From an uncultured Oscillospiraceae bacterium (GTDB taxonomy: Bacteria; Bacillota; Clostridia; Oscillospirales; JAAYXM01): a stretch of 29,796 nt of DNA. Within the stretch, counting starts at the first letter, position 1. The number at the start of each line of letters is the position of its first letter. A model generated the notes under the pieces. The model saw only the letters and a program-made list of their open reading frames with translations, did no database searches and had not been told where the DNA came from. The stretch is taken from assembly GCA_934646115.1 (NCBI GenBank), contig CAKUEM010000020.1, positions 1 to 29,796 on the forward strand, in the 5' to 3' direction. The position numbers and the translations under genes are program-made. Positions 8,063-15,220 of the stretch are shown here, in pieces.

Positions 8063-10717
8063 ATGAAGAAGAAGATCCGCAATTTTGATCTGCCGGTCGA
8101 GATTGCCGGCGTAAGATTTAGAAACCCGTTCTATGTTGCGTCCGGTCCGACCACGAAGTCGGTTGAGCAGCTCAAGGTGATCGAAGAGTGCGGCTGGGGC
8201 GCTGCCAGCATTAAGCTGACCATCGACCCCGCGCCGTATATCAACCGCAAGCCGCGCTATGCGATTTTTAAAGACCGCAACGCGCTGTGCTTCACCGTGG
8301 AAAAGCGCCTGACCTTTGAGCAGGGCTTAAAGCTCATGGAGGACGCGAAGAAAGAGCTGAAGGGCGACCTGAAGCTGTTTGCCAACATTACATATGCGGG
8401 CGACCAGGGCGCTGCCGGCTGGGTGAATATGGCGAAGAAGTTTGAGGAAGTGGGCGCAGACGTGATCGAGCTGAACATGTGCTGCCCGAACATGTCCTTC
8501 AACCTCCAGCTTTCCTCCGGCGATGAGAACGCTTCCAAGGTCAAGACCGGCGCAAGCCTCGGTCAGAACGGCGAGGCGGTTGCAGAGATCGTTCGCGCGA
8601 TCAAGAAAGAGATCAGCATTCCGCTGTTCGTTAAGCTGACGCCGGAAGGCGGTCACATCGCGAAGGTCGCGACCGCGCTGTATGCTGCGGGCGCTGACGC
8701 GGTGGGCGGCACGTCGAACCGTATGGCGATCCCGCCGATCAATATTGAAGATCCGTCCCGCGCGCCGTATCACCTCCAGGAGGAGATCAGCATGTCCTGC
8801 CACTGCGGCTCATGGGTGAAGCCGCTGGCGCTGCGCGATACGTATGAGATCCGCAAGGTCAACGGTCCGGACGGCAAGATCATGATGGCGGGCGGTATCC
8901 GCAACTGGCATGACGCGATCGAGATGTTCATGTGCGGCGCGGATATGATCGGCATTTGCTCGGAGACCCTGATCTCCGGTTACGATTTCATCGGCGATAT
9001 CATCGACGGTGTGCGTGACTTCATGAAAACCCATAATTATAAGACCACGCGCGACATGCGCGACCTGATCGTTCCGCACGTCAGAAGCGCGCAGGACGTT
9101 ACGCTTTACGGCGGCTATGCGCATATCAAAGAGAAGCTTGCGGCGCCCTGTAAGGGCACATGTCCGGCGCATGTTCCGGCGCAGGCGTATGTCAACAAGA
9201 TCGCAAACGGCGAGTTTGAGGAGGCATACAACCTGATCGTCGGCGCGGCTCCGCTGATGAGCATCTGCGGCCAGGTTTGCAGCCATCCGTGTGAGCTTGC
9301 ATGTACCCGCGGCATCACCGGCCGCGCGATCCAGATCCGCGACCTGAAGGAATTTGCGATCGACCAGGCGAAGAAAAACGGCTGGAAGCCGAACACCACG
9401 AAGGCTGCGGCAAACGGCAAGCGCGTTGCGGTCATCGGGTCCGGTCCGGCTGGCTTCTCCGCTGCATGGTACCTCGCGAAGGCGGGCTATGCGGTCACGA
9501 TGTTTGAAAAAGAGAGCTATCTCGGCGGCATGATGCGCTTTGCGATCCCGGATTTCCGTATGGATAAGGGCGCGATCGATACCGAGTTTAAGCTTCTTGA
9601 GTCCATGGGCGTTACGTTTAAGACCGGCGTGACCTTCGGCAAGGACATCACGGTCGCGAGCCTGAAGAAGGACGGGTTTGACGCGGTGTTTGCAGGCATC
9701 GGCGCGCAGTGCGGCACGCTTCCGGGCGTTCCGGGCGAGGATGCGCAGGGCGTCATTTCCGCGGTCGATTTCTTAAAAGAAGTATACGACGGGAAGAAGC
9801 CGGCGATCGGCGAGCGCGTTGTCGTGCTCGGCGGCGGCTTCACCGCGGTCGATGCGGCGCGCAGCGCGCTCCGTCTCGGCGCGAAAGAGGTTTATATCGC
9901 ATATCGCCGCACGCGCGACGAGATGCCGGCGACCGGCGACGAGATCGCTGAGGCTGAGACTGAGGGCGTGAAGATCATGTATCTGGTCTCCCCGGTCGAG
10001 ATCGTTGCCGAGGGCGGCAAGGTCTCCGCGATCCGTATGGATACGCAGACGCTGGGCGAGGCGGATGCTTCCGGGCGTCGCCGTCCGGAGGGCGTTTCCG
10101 GCGCTGTGTTCACGCTTCCGTGTGATTGCGTGATCTCGGCGGTCGGTCAGAAGCCGGATGCTGCGGCTGCGGCTGAGCTTGTGTGCGACAAGAAGGGCAT
10201 GATCGCGGTCGATCGCGACACCATGACGGCGGATAACTTCGTATTCGCCGGCGGCGACGCGGTTGAGGTTCGCAATATTATCTCTGCGATCGCAGACGGC
10301 CGCCGCGCGGCATTCTCGATCGACAGCACGCTCACCGGCGGCAACCCGACGGTTGAGAACGTGGGCGAGTATCCGGTCGTCAGCGCAGACGCTGTCCTGC
10401 GCCGCAACCCGTACTTCACCGATGATGCGGCGATCAACCTGGAGACCGAGGACGGCGCGGCGCGCGTGAAGAACTTCAAGCCGTTCCGCCGCGTGTTCAC
10501 CGAGGATGAGGCGGTCGCTGAGGCGTCCCGCTGCTTAAAGTGCGGCTGCGGCGAGGGCTGCCAGCTGTGTAAGACGATCTGCACCGACTTCGCGCCGATG
10601 ATCGTTGAGGCGGATACCGTTCAGATCAACAAGGACAAGTGCGTTGCTTGCGGCATGTGCTACAACCGCTGCCCGAACGGCAACATCGAAATGATCGATA
10701 CGCACGAGAAGGTCTAA
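8063..10717 (+). CDS. PreA-like barrel fused to GltD-like flavoprotein and ferredoxin domains (reordered DPD-like oxidoreductase)
   Basis: This 884-residue fusion has three parts. Residues 1-340 resemble the FMN-binding dihydropyrimidine dehydrogenase/dihydroorotate dehydrogenase barrel: FRNPFYVASGPTT, ELNMCCPNMS, MMAGGIRNWHDAIEMFMCGAD. Residues ~355-415 hold a helical Fe-S region (CKGTCPAHVPAQAY, CGQVCSHPCELACTRG). Then come a GltD-like FAD domain (VAVIGSGPAGFSAAWYLAKAG near 453) and NADPH domain (VVLGGGFTAVDAARSALRLG near 586). The C-terminus has a Cys-rich stretch (CLKCGCGEGCQLCKTIC) and a 4Fe-4S motif (CVACGMCYNRCPNG). Mammalian DPD puts the GltD part first, so the order is different here. 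Electrons probably pass from NAD(P)H through FAD and Fe-S to FMN or the reverse; the substrate is unknown. AAGGAG precedes the start. Confidence 0.85.
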   Translation: MKKKIRNFDLPVEIAGVRFRNPFYVASGPTTKSVEQLKVIEECGWGAASIKLTIDPAPYINRKPRYAIFKDRNALCFTVEKRLTFEQGLKLMEDAKKELKGDLKLFANITYAGDQGAAGWVNMAKKFEEVGADVIELNMCCPNMSFNLQLSSGDENASKVKTGASLGQNGEAVAEIVRAIKKEISIPLFVKLTPEGGHIAKVATALYAAGADAVGGTSNRMAIPPINIEDPSRAPYHLQEEISMSCHCGSWVKPLALRDTYEIRKVNGPDGKIMMAGGIRNWHDAIEMFMCGADMIGICSETLISGYDFIGDIIDGVRDFMKTHNYKTTRDMRDLIVPHVRSAQDVTLYGGYAHIKEKLAAPCKGTCPAHVPAQAYVNKIANGEFEEAYNLIVGAAPLMSICGQVCSHPCELACTRGITGRAIQIRDLKEFAIDQAKKNGWKPNTTKAAANGKRVAVIGSGPAGFSAAWYLAKAGYAVTMFEKESYLGGMMRFAIPDFRMDKGAIDTEFKLLESMGVTFKTGVTFGKDITVASLKKDGFDAVFAGIGAQCGTLPGVPGEDAQGVISAVDFLKEVYDGKKPAIGERVVVLGGGFTAVDAARSALRLGAKEVYIAYRRTRDEMPATGDEIAEAETEGVKIMYLVSPVEIVAEGGKVSAIRMDTQTLGEADASGRRRPEGVSGAVFTLPCDCVISAVGQKPDAAAAAELVCDKKGMIAVDRDTMTADNFVFAGGDAVEVRNIISAIADGRRAAFSIDSTLTGGNPTVENVGEYPVVSADAVLRRNPYFTDDAAINLETEDGAARVKNFKPFRRVFTEDEAVAEASRCLKCGCGEGCQLCKTICTDFAPMIVEADTVQINKDKCVACGMCYNRCPNGNIEMIDTHEKV

Positions 10718-10730
10718 AATATCAAGCAGA

Positions 10731-10765
10731 AGGGCTGATACCTCCGGGTATCAGCCCTATTTTAT
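10731..10765 (+). terminator. Intrinsic terminator after the DPD-like gene
   Basis: A perfect 12-bp stem, AGGGCTGATACC (10731-10742) with GGTATCAGCCCT (10747-10758), has a TCCG loop and is followed by ATTTTAT. It ends the Gfo/Idh - DPD-like operon 13 bp after the stop codon. Confidence 0.92.
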
Positions 10766-11407
10766 AGAAAAACCGCGCGGCACGGGACGGGGGTTCCGGT
10801 GTGCGGCGAAAGCCGCGCGGCTTTCGGGTGGGGCGCTGCCCAGCCCATGGCGGGGTGGTGTATGCGCATCCGGTGCGTGGAGAAACGCTGTTTCTGTGCT
10901 GTTCAGCTCATGGTGGGTGGTGGGTCAATCTGCGTGTAACTGTGGCGCAAATTGGCGCGCAAAAGCGCCCACCGCCTGATGATTGGACGGTGGGCGCTTT
11001 TGCTTCAGGAAAACGCTTCGGCGCGGGCAACGCGGGGGAGAAATCATGCACGCTGTGGGGCGCGATCCGCGTCTCTGATGGGACACGGAAGCGCGGGGCG
11101 CACATCCGGTGCGCGGAGGCGGCTGCGGCGAAAGCCGCAAGAGAGCGCGACCCCCGCGCGGGTTGAAAAGCTTGCCTTTGCTTTTTTGCGCGGCGCAGTC
11201 ATGCGCGCCATGTGCGTGCAGTCCGCACCTTGAATAGGAGACAGAGCGGCGCGTGCAAACCTGCGCAGAGCGAAGAAATTTCTTGCGCCCATGCGCGCCA
11301 TGTGATGTGCAGTCCGTATCTCTGAAGGAGACAGAAGGGCGCACAAGCGTGTACCCGGTGCGCGGCGAAAGCTGCAATGCAAGAAGCCCTGCGCATCGGC
11401 GCAAAGC
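10766..11407. repeat. Gene-free GC-rich spacer with degenerate ~90-bp repeats
   Basis: This 640-bp spacer lies between convergent genes. I see no ORF with a family match; open frames run through it only because it is GC-rich. A block beginning ATGCGCGCCATGTG and continuing through GCAGTCCG and GGAGACAG occurs at 11201-11258 and 11291-11348, with a weaker copy at 11046-11103. A second block, CCGGTGCGCGG..GAAAGCCGC, occurs at 10796-10816, 11108-11138 and 11356-11375, with a looser copy at 10870-10888. The two blocks alternate, so the original unit was probably ~90 bp and has decayed. A perfect 14-bp stem at 10961-11001 sits inside. Confidence 0.6.
10961..11001. terminator. Terminator-like 14-bp hairpin in the spacer
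   Basis: AAAAGCGCCCACCG (10961-10974) pairs perfectly with CGGTGGGCGCTTTT (10988-11001) around a 13-base loop. The A and T runs at the arms would allow termination in either direction. It may back up the terminator at 10731, or serve minus-strand transcripts from the ZnuA-like gene. Confidence 0.55.
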
Positions 11408-12274
11408 TTAAGAAAGTGCGTTCTTTAGCGTTTCTATGTTTTGCTCCATCGCGGCGAGATATGCATCCCGGTCGGGCGCGCCGTTTGGCGCAGTTACCGG
11501 GTCAAGCGAATAAACCGCCGCACCGGTCGCGCCGGCGATGCTGTCGATCGTGCTGTCGGCATTATCCGGCTCGGTAAAAATCGCGGTGAGCTGCTCATTC
11601 TGCATCAGCAAAATCGTATTTTTGATTTCGTTTGGCGTGGGCGCGGAATGCTCATCGTGCGAGATACGCGCCGCGACCGTCAGCCCAAACTCTTGCGCAA
11701 GATAGTCAAACGCTTCATGAAACGTAACGATCTTTTTGCCGCGAAACGGCGCAAGCGCCTCGTCTGCGCGCGTTTGCAGCGCCGCAAGCTTTTGGTCGAC
11801 GGCGGCGGCATTTTTCGAAAACGCGTCCGCCTGCTCCGGATACGCCGCGGCAAGCGCCGCGCGGATCGCCTCAAGCTGCTTTCGATAATTCTCGATCGAC
11901 ATCCAGACATGCGGATTATCGCCGAGAAGCGTCAGCTCCGCGCTGGTGTCTACGATGCGCAGCGCGGGCAGATTTTCGCGGATCTTATCCATAAACGGCT
12001 CCATCCCCGCGCCGTTGATCACCAGAAGATCAGCGTGCGAGAGCGCCTTGAGATCCGCCGTGGTCAGCGCATAATCATGCAGGCAGCCGCCGCTCTGCGC
12101 GGTCAGGTTAGACACCGTGACGCCGGGAACACCGTCCGCCACCTGCAAAAGCGCGGTATAAACCGGGTAAAACGACGCGACCACGGTCACGCCGGACGCT
12201 TGCGGCGCGCGGCTTTGACAGCCGGAAAGCAGCAAAACGGCGAGTAAACACAGCGCCAAGATACGTTTTTTCAA
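11408..12274 (-). CDS. ZnuA-like metal ABC transporter substrate-binding lipoprotein
   Basis: This 288-residue cluster A-I (ZnuA/MntA/TroA) solute-binding lipoprotein is extracellular and membrane-tethered. The signal peptide KKRILALCLLAVLLLSGC ends in a lipobox with Cys19. Expected metal ligands are H66 (LHDYAL), H122 (NPHVWMS), H186 (TFHEAFDYL) and an acidic residue in FTEPDNADST (233-242). The His-rich loop of zinc-specific ZnuA is missing, so Zn versus Mn cannot be decided. The start is TTG 12274, preceded by GAGGTG at good spacing; the upstream in-frame ATG at 12397 lies inside queT and lacks a ribosome site. No ATPase or permease is adjacent, so it must borrow them from elsewhere. It is probably cotranscribed with queT, 56 bp upstream. 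Confidence 0.85.
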   Translation of the reverse strand: MKKRILALCLLAVLLLSGCQSRAPQASGVTVVASFYPVYTALLQVADGVPGVTVSNLTAQSGGCLHDYALTTADLKALSHADLLVINGAGMEPFMDKIRENLPALRIVDTSAELTLLGDNPHVWMSIENYRKQLEAIRAALAAAYPEQADAFSKNAAAVDQKLAALQTRADEALAPFRGKKIVTFHEAFDYLAQEFGLTVAARISHDEHSAPTPNEIKNTILLMQNEQLTAIFTEPDNADSTIDSIAGATGAAVYSLDPVTAPNGAPDRDAYLAAMEQNIETLKNALS

Positions 12275-12330
12275 AACAATCACCTCATAGAATCGCTTGC
12301 GCCGCGCGGGCTTGCGCGGCAAGGCTTTCA

Positions 12331-12825
12331 TTAAAGATATCCGCGCGATCTGGCGCCGCGAAGCAGGCGCAGAAGCGGAATCCCGAGCAGGTAGCACGAT
12401 AAAAATTGCCCCAGCCCGACGGTTGCAATGTTATAAATCAGCGGCGCGGCGGACGCACCCGGCAGCATGATATAGGTCAGCATCGTGCCGATCATGACCG
12501 CATTGACCAGAACGGACGGCAGCGGCGCAAGCCAATCGTGCCGGATCTTCCGCGTGATGAGCGCGGCGATCAGGGTGGCGAGCGTGCCGATCAAAATGTC
12601 CCACGGCGTGGTCATGCCGAGCGCCATGCCGAGCGCGTTGGCAAGCAGACAGCCGCCGGTCAGCCCCCAGACCGCTTCGGGAAACAGCAGCGGCAGCACG
12701 CACATCGCTTCTCCGGCGCGGAACTGGATCGGCCCGTAGCCGAGAAACGGCAGCGCCAGCGTGAGCACTACGTAGATCGCGCCGATCAACCCGGCGCGCG
12801 CGAGGGGTTTTGAGGTTTTTTTCAT
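12331..12825 (-). CDS. queT: Queuosine precursor ECF transporter S component QueT
   Basis: The 164-residue protein is very hydrophobic, with about five or six membrane helices. The segment LPFLGYGPIQFRAGEAMCVLP matches the QueT family (generally QFRxSEAL), as does the GCLLANALG region. QueT is the substrate-capturing S subunit of an energy-coupling factor transporter; by family knowledge it salvages queuosine precursors such as preQ1 or preQ0. The shared ECF module (EcfA1, EcfA2, EcfT) is not in the window. The start is ATG 12825, with CGGAGG upstream. A promoter at 12916-12943 gives an ~84-nt leader; I could not recognise a preQ1 riboswitch in it. Confidence 0.86.
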   Translation of the reverse strand: MKKTSKPLARAGLIGAIYVVLTLALPFLGYGPIQFRAGEAMCVLPLLFPEAVWGLTGGCLLANALGMALGMTTPWDILIGTLATLIAALITRKIRHDWLAPLPSVLVNAVMIGTMLTYIMLPGASAAPLIYNIATVGLGQFLSCYLLGIPLLRLLRGARSRGYL

Positions 12826-12915
12826 GGTTTTCCTCCGTACATGGGGCAGAATGCCCGAGATTTTTTTGATCGCGCCGCGCGCGAAAAATCGTGCGCCGGC
12901 AAACGATCCTTCCTT

Positions 12916-12943
12916 AGTTTATCATAATTTTTCAACTTGTCAA
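12916..12943 (-). promoter_or_regulatory. Promoter of queT
   Basis: On the minus strand a perfect -35 TTGACA (12938-12943), a 16-base spacer and -10 TAAACT (12916-12921). It predicts an ~84-nt leader. It is back to back with the rpsF promoter, 27 bp away. Confidence 0.65.
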
Positions 12944-12969
12944 ATACGCGGAAAATGATGCGAAAATAC

Positions 12970-12997
12970 TTGACTTTTTATGAAAATGCGGTATAAT
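12970..12997 (+). promoter_or_regulatory. Promoter of rpsF-ssb-rpsR and its leader
   Basis: TTGACT (12970-12975), 16-base spacer, perfect TATAAT (12992-12997). The leader (about 13004-13063) can fold GCTCC (13014-13018) on GGGGC (13031-13035), and the loop contains CCG at 13024-13026. A CCG in a hairpin is known in the S6:S18-binding rpsF leader RNA. The match here is only suggestive. Confidence 0.7.
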
Positions 12998-13063
12998 AAT
13001 GTAATGTATCCTTGCTCCTGCTTCCGGGCGGGGGCCATAAGTCCAAAAGGAGGTGTAATTACG

Positions 13064-13363
13064 ATGGCAAAAGTCAGCGCAAAGTATGAGACGATTTTCA
13101 TCATCGATTTAACGGTTGGTGAGGAGAAGATCAAGGAGCTCGTTGAGAAGTTTAAGTCGCTCATCGAGGCAAACGGCACGCTGCAGAGCATTGACGAGTG
13201 GGGCAAGCGCCGCTTCGCTTACCCGATCAATGACATGCACGAGGGCTATTATGTGTTCGCAGAGTTTGAGAGCGTTCCGTCTTTCCCGGCGGAGCTGGAC
13301 CGTGTGTATAAGATCACGGAAGGCATTATGCGTTCTATCATCGTCTGCAACGACGAGAAGTAA
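13064..13363 (+). CDS. rpsF: 30S ribosomal protein S6
   Basis: The 99-residue S6 binds the central domain of 16S rRNA as a pair with S18. The sequence is characteristic: KYETIFIIDLTVGEE at the first strand, IDEWGKRRFAYPI in the middle and ITEGIMRSIIV near the end. Length is normal (95-100). The start is ATG 13064 after a strong AAGGAGG (13047-13053); the open frame extends further upstream but overlaps the promoter. It is first of the conserved rpsF-ssb-rpsR operon. The leader may carry an autoregulatory S6:S18 site, unproven here. Confidence 0.97.
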   Translation: MAKVSAKYETIFIIDLTVGEEKIKELVEKFKSLIEANGTLQSIDEWGKRRFAYPINDMHEGYYVFAEFESVPSFPAELDRVYKITEGIMRSIIVCNDEK

Positions 13364-13377
13364 GGGAGGTTGTCTTT

Positions 13378-13851
13378 ATGCTGAATAAGGCGATTCTCAT
13401 GGGGCGGCTTACGCGTGACCCGGAGATCCGTTATACGCAGAGCAATATTCCGGTTGCGTCGTTTTCGCTTGCGGTCGATCGCGGGTATTCCCGCAATGCG
13501 GCCGAGGGGCAGCAGACCGTTGATTTTATCAACATCGTTGCCTGGCGCAGCACGGCGGAATTTGTTTCTAAATGGTTTCATAAGGGTCAGCTGGTCGCGG
13601 TTACCGGGCGAATTCAGGTTCGCAACTGGCAGGATCGCGACGGCAATAAGAGAACGACCACCGAGATCGTGGCGGACGAATGCTTTTTTGCAGAGTCGAA
13701 ACGCAACGATGGCGCTGCCGCTCCGGCTGCTGCGCCGATGCCTGCCGCGAATGATTCGTTCGGCGGCGGTTATCAAAATGATTTCACACCGGCAGCGCCC
13801 GGCTCTGATTTCGAAGAGCTGATCGGCGACGATGGCGAGCTGCCGTTCTAG
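13378..13851 (+). CDS. ssb: Single-stranded DNA-binding protein
   Basis: This 157-residue SSB has an OB-fold domain in about residues 1-108 (MLNKAILMGRLTRDPE, VDFINIVAWRSTAEF, LVAVTGRIQVRNWQDRDG). A low-complexity Ala/Pro/Gly linker follows, and then the acidic tip DDGELPF that recruits replication and repair partners. It coats single-stranded DNA as a tetramer. Its place between rpsF and rpsR is typical of Firmicutes. A GGGAGGTTG site precedes the start, 14 bp after rpsF. Confidence 0.97.
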   Translation: MLNKAILMGRLTRDPEIRYTQSNIPVASFSLAVDRGYSRNAAEGQQTVDFINIVAWRSTAEFVSKWFHKGQLVAVTGRIQVRNWQDRDGNKRTTTEIVADECFFAESKRNDGAAAPAAAPMPAANDSFGGGYQNDFTPAAPGSDFEELIGDDGELPF

Positions 13852-13872
13852 CAAGAAGGAGGTTTAGCCAGT

Positions 13873-14103
13873 ATGGATAGAAATATGAAAAGCCGCAAGC
13901 GCAGAAAGGTTTGCACCTTCTGCGTGGATAAGGTTGAGCATATTGATTACAAGGATGCTGCGAAGCTGCGCCGCTTCCTGTCTGAGCGTTCTAAAATTCT
14001 GCCCCGCAGAATGACGGGCGTTTGCGCTGCTCATCAGAGACAGCTGACAGAGGCGATCAAGCGCGCAAGACACGTTGCGCTGCTCCCGTATATTACGGAG
14101 TAG
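13873..14103 (+). CDS. rpsR: 30S ribosomal protein S18
   Basis: The 76-residue S18 pairs with S6 on the 30S platform. Family motifs are visible: KVCTFC near the N-terminus (residues 12-17), IDYKDAAKLRRFLSERSKI and then LPRRMTGVCAAHQRQL, followed by AIKRARHVALLPY. The two Cys and one further Cys/His could in principle bind zinc, as in the Cys-containing S18 forms. It is preceded by AAGGAGG and followed by a terminator. Confidence 0.97.
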   Translation: MDRNMKSRKRRKVCTFCVDKVEHIDYKDAAKLRRFLSERSKILPRRMTGVCAAHQRQLTEAIKRARHVALLPYITE

Positions 14104-14148
14104 TTTGCGCATCCGCCGCATGATGCGGCATCAGAAGGATACGAAAAG

Positions 14149-14178
14149 ACCCATCTGTTTTTAACAGGTGGGTTTTTT
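14149..14178 (+). terminator. Terminator of the rpsF-ssb-rpsR operon
   Basis: ACCCATCTGTT (14149-14159) pairs with AACAGGTGGGT (14163-14173), one T-G wobble, loop TTT, followed by a run of six T. A separate palindrome GCCGCATGATGCGGC (14115-14129) lies just after the rpsR stop. Confidence 0.9.
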
Positions 14179-14205
14179 GCCGAAAAAACCGCGGGGAGGT
14201 GCGGG

Positions 14206-15057
14206 ATGAAGCGGATTTTTCTTGTGATTTTGGCGCTTTTGCTGCTCGGCGCGGCAGAGCTGTTTCGTTCGAACGCGATCGTCGGCGTGACGCATGATCA
14301 GCTCGCGCTCTCCGAGCTGCCGGAGGCGTTTTCCGGCTTTCGCATCGTGCAGCTTTCTGACCTGCACAATCGGGAATTTTCCGGGCTGGAGGAGAAAATT
14401 GCGCGCGAGCGGCCGGATCTTGTTGTCATGACGGGCGACATGGTGAGCGCGAACGACCGCGATTTTTCCGCGTTTCTTACGCTGGCGCAGCGCGTTGCCG
14501 CGCAATTTCCTACTTATTATATTGTCGGCAATCATGAGCAGGCGCTGCCGCGCGCCGCTTTGGCGGAGCTTACCGCGCGCCTGGCGGACGCGGGCGTTGT
14601 GATCCTCGATAACCGCGCCGTGCAGATCACGCGCGGCGGGGCGCACATCAATTTATACGGGCTGTGGTTCAACCTGCGCTTTTATCGCGACAAAAACGAC
14701 GCGCGCACCGCGGATTATATTTTCGGCGTGCGCGAGATGGAGAAGATCCTGGGGTCTGCGCCGCGCGGCGAATGCAACCTGCTGCTGACGCATAACCCGG
14801 TATATTTTGACGCGTATGCCCAGTGGGGCGCGGCGCTCACGCTGTGCGGGCATATGCACGGCGGGATGGTGCGCATTCCGGGCTGCGGCGGGCTGCTTTC
14901 GCCCGAAAAAGAATATTTTCCGCAATATGACGCGGGACTTTTTACGCTGGGCGACGCGCAGATGCTCGTCAGCCGCGGACTGGGGGAATCTGTGGGTCTG
15001 CGATTTTTGAATCCGCCGGAGCTTATTGTGATAGATTTAACAAAGAAAGGTACATAA
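14206..15057 (+). CDS. Membrane-anchored metallophosphoesterase (calcineurin-like)
   Basis: This 283-residue enzyme has an uncleaved N-terminal anchor or signal (IFLVILALLLLGAAELF, residues 4-20) followed by the five calcineurin-like metal motifs in order: QLSDLHN, VMTGDMV, IVGNHEQ, LLTHNPV and LCGHMHGG. The two-metal centre hydrolyses phosphate esters. Similar small anchored proteins (YkuE/YaeI type) are reported to act on lipid-linked phosphates such as UDP-diacylglucosamine or related compounds; I infer a cell-envelope role but the substrate is not evident. A strong GGGAGGTG precedes the start. It follows the rpsR terminator, and no separate promoter is obvious in the ~30 bp between. Confidence 0.88.
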   Translation: MKRIFLVILALLLLGAAELFRSNAIVGVTHDQLALSELPEAFSGFRIVQLSDLHNREFSGLEEKIARERPDLVVMTGDMVSANDRDFSAFLTLAQRVAAQFPTYYIVGNHEQALPRAALAELTARLADAGVVILDNRAVQITRGGAHINLYGLWFNLRFYRDKNDARTADYIFGVREMEKILGSAPRGECNLLLTHNPVYFDAYAQWGAALTLCGHMHGGMVRIPGCGGLLSPEKEYFPQYDAGLFTLGDAQMLVSRGLGESVGLRFLNPPELIVIDLTKKGT

Positions 15058-15110
15058 AAAAGTAGTTTTGCGAGCGAATGATTCTGTTTATCAATACAAA
15101 AAATAGAAAA

Positions 15111-15195
15111 TGCAAATTCTTTTGCACTGCGATCGATTGATTTATATGCCAAAATGTGCTATGCTTATTGCAGTTGTTGGCGCACGATGCGCAAA
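15111..15195 (+). promoter_or_regulatory. Promoter and candidate operators of the mannitol dehydrogenase family gene
   Basis: The promoter is TTGATT (15137-15142), 17-base spacer, TATGCT (15160-15165). Just upstream lies a perfect inverted repeat TGCAAA-TTCT-TTTGCA (15111-15126). At the likely start of transcription lies GCGCA-CGA-TGCGC (15180-15192), flanked by TT and AA. Placement around the promoter suggests sugar-responsive repressor sites; the regulator is unknown. Confidence 0.5.
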
Positions 15196-15220
15196 ACTAT
15201 GAAACGGAAGGTGAGTTGCA

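Noticed and set aside
10925..11404. Minus-strand frame of 159 codons with repeated SVS..GAH words
   Set aside because: The repetition comes from the DNA repeats; it has no convincing start, promoter or family.
12274..12397. Upstream ATG start for the ZnuA-like gene (12397)
   Set aside because: It lies inside queT, lacks a ribosome site and would place ~40 charged residues before a clear lipoprotein signal peptide.
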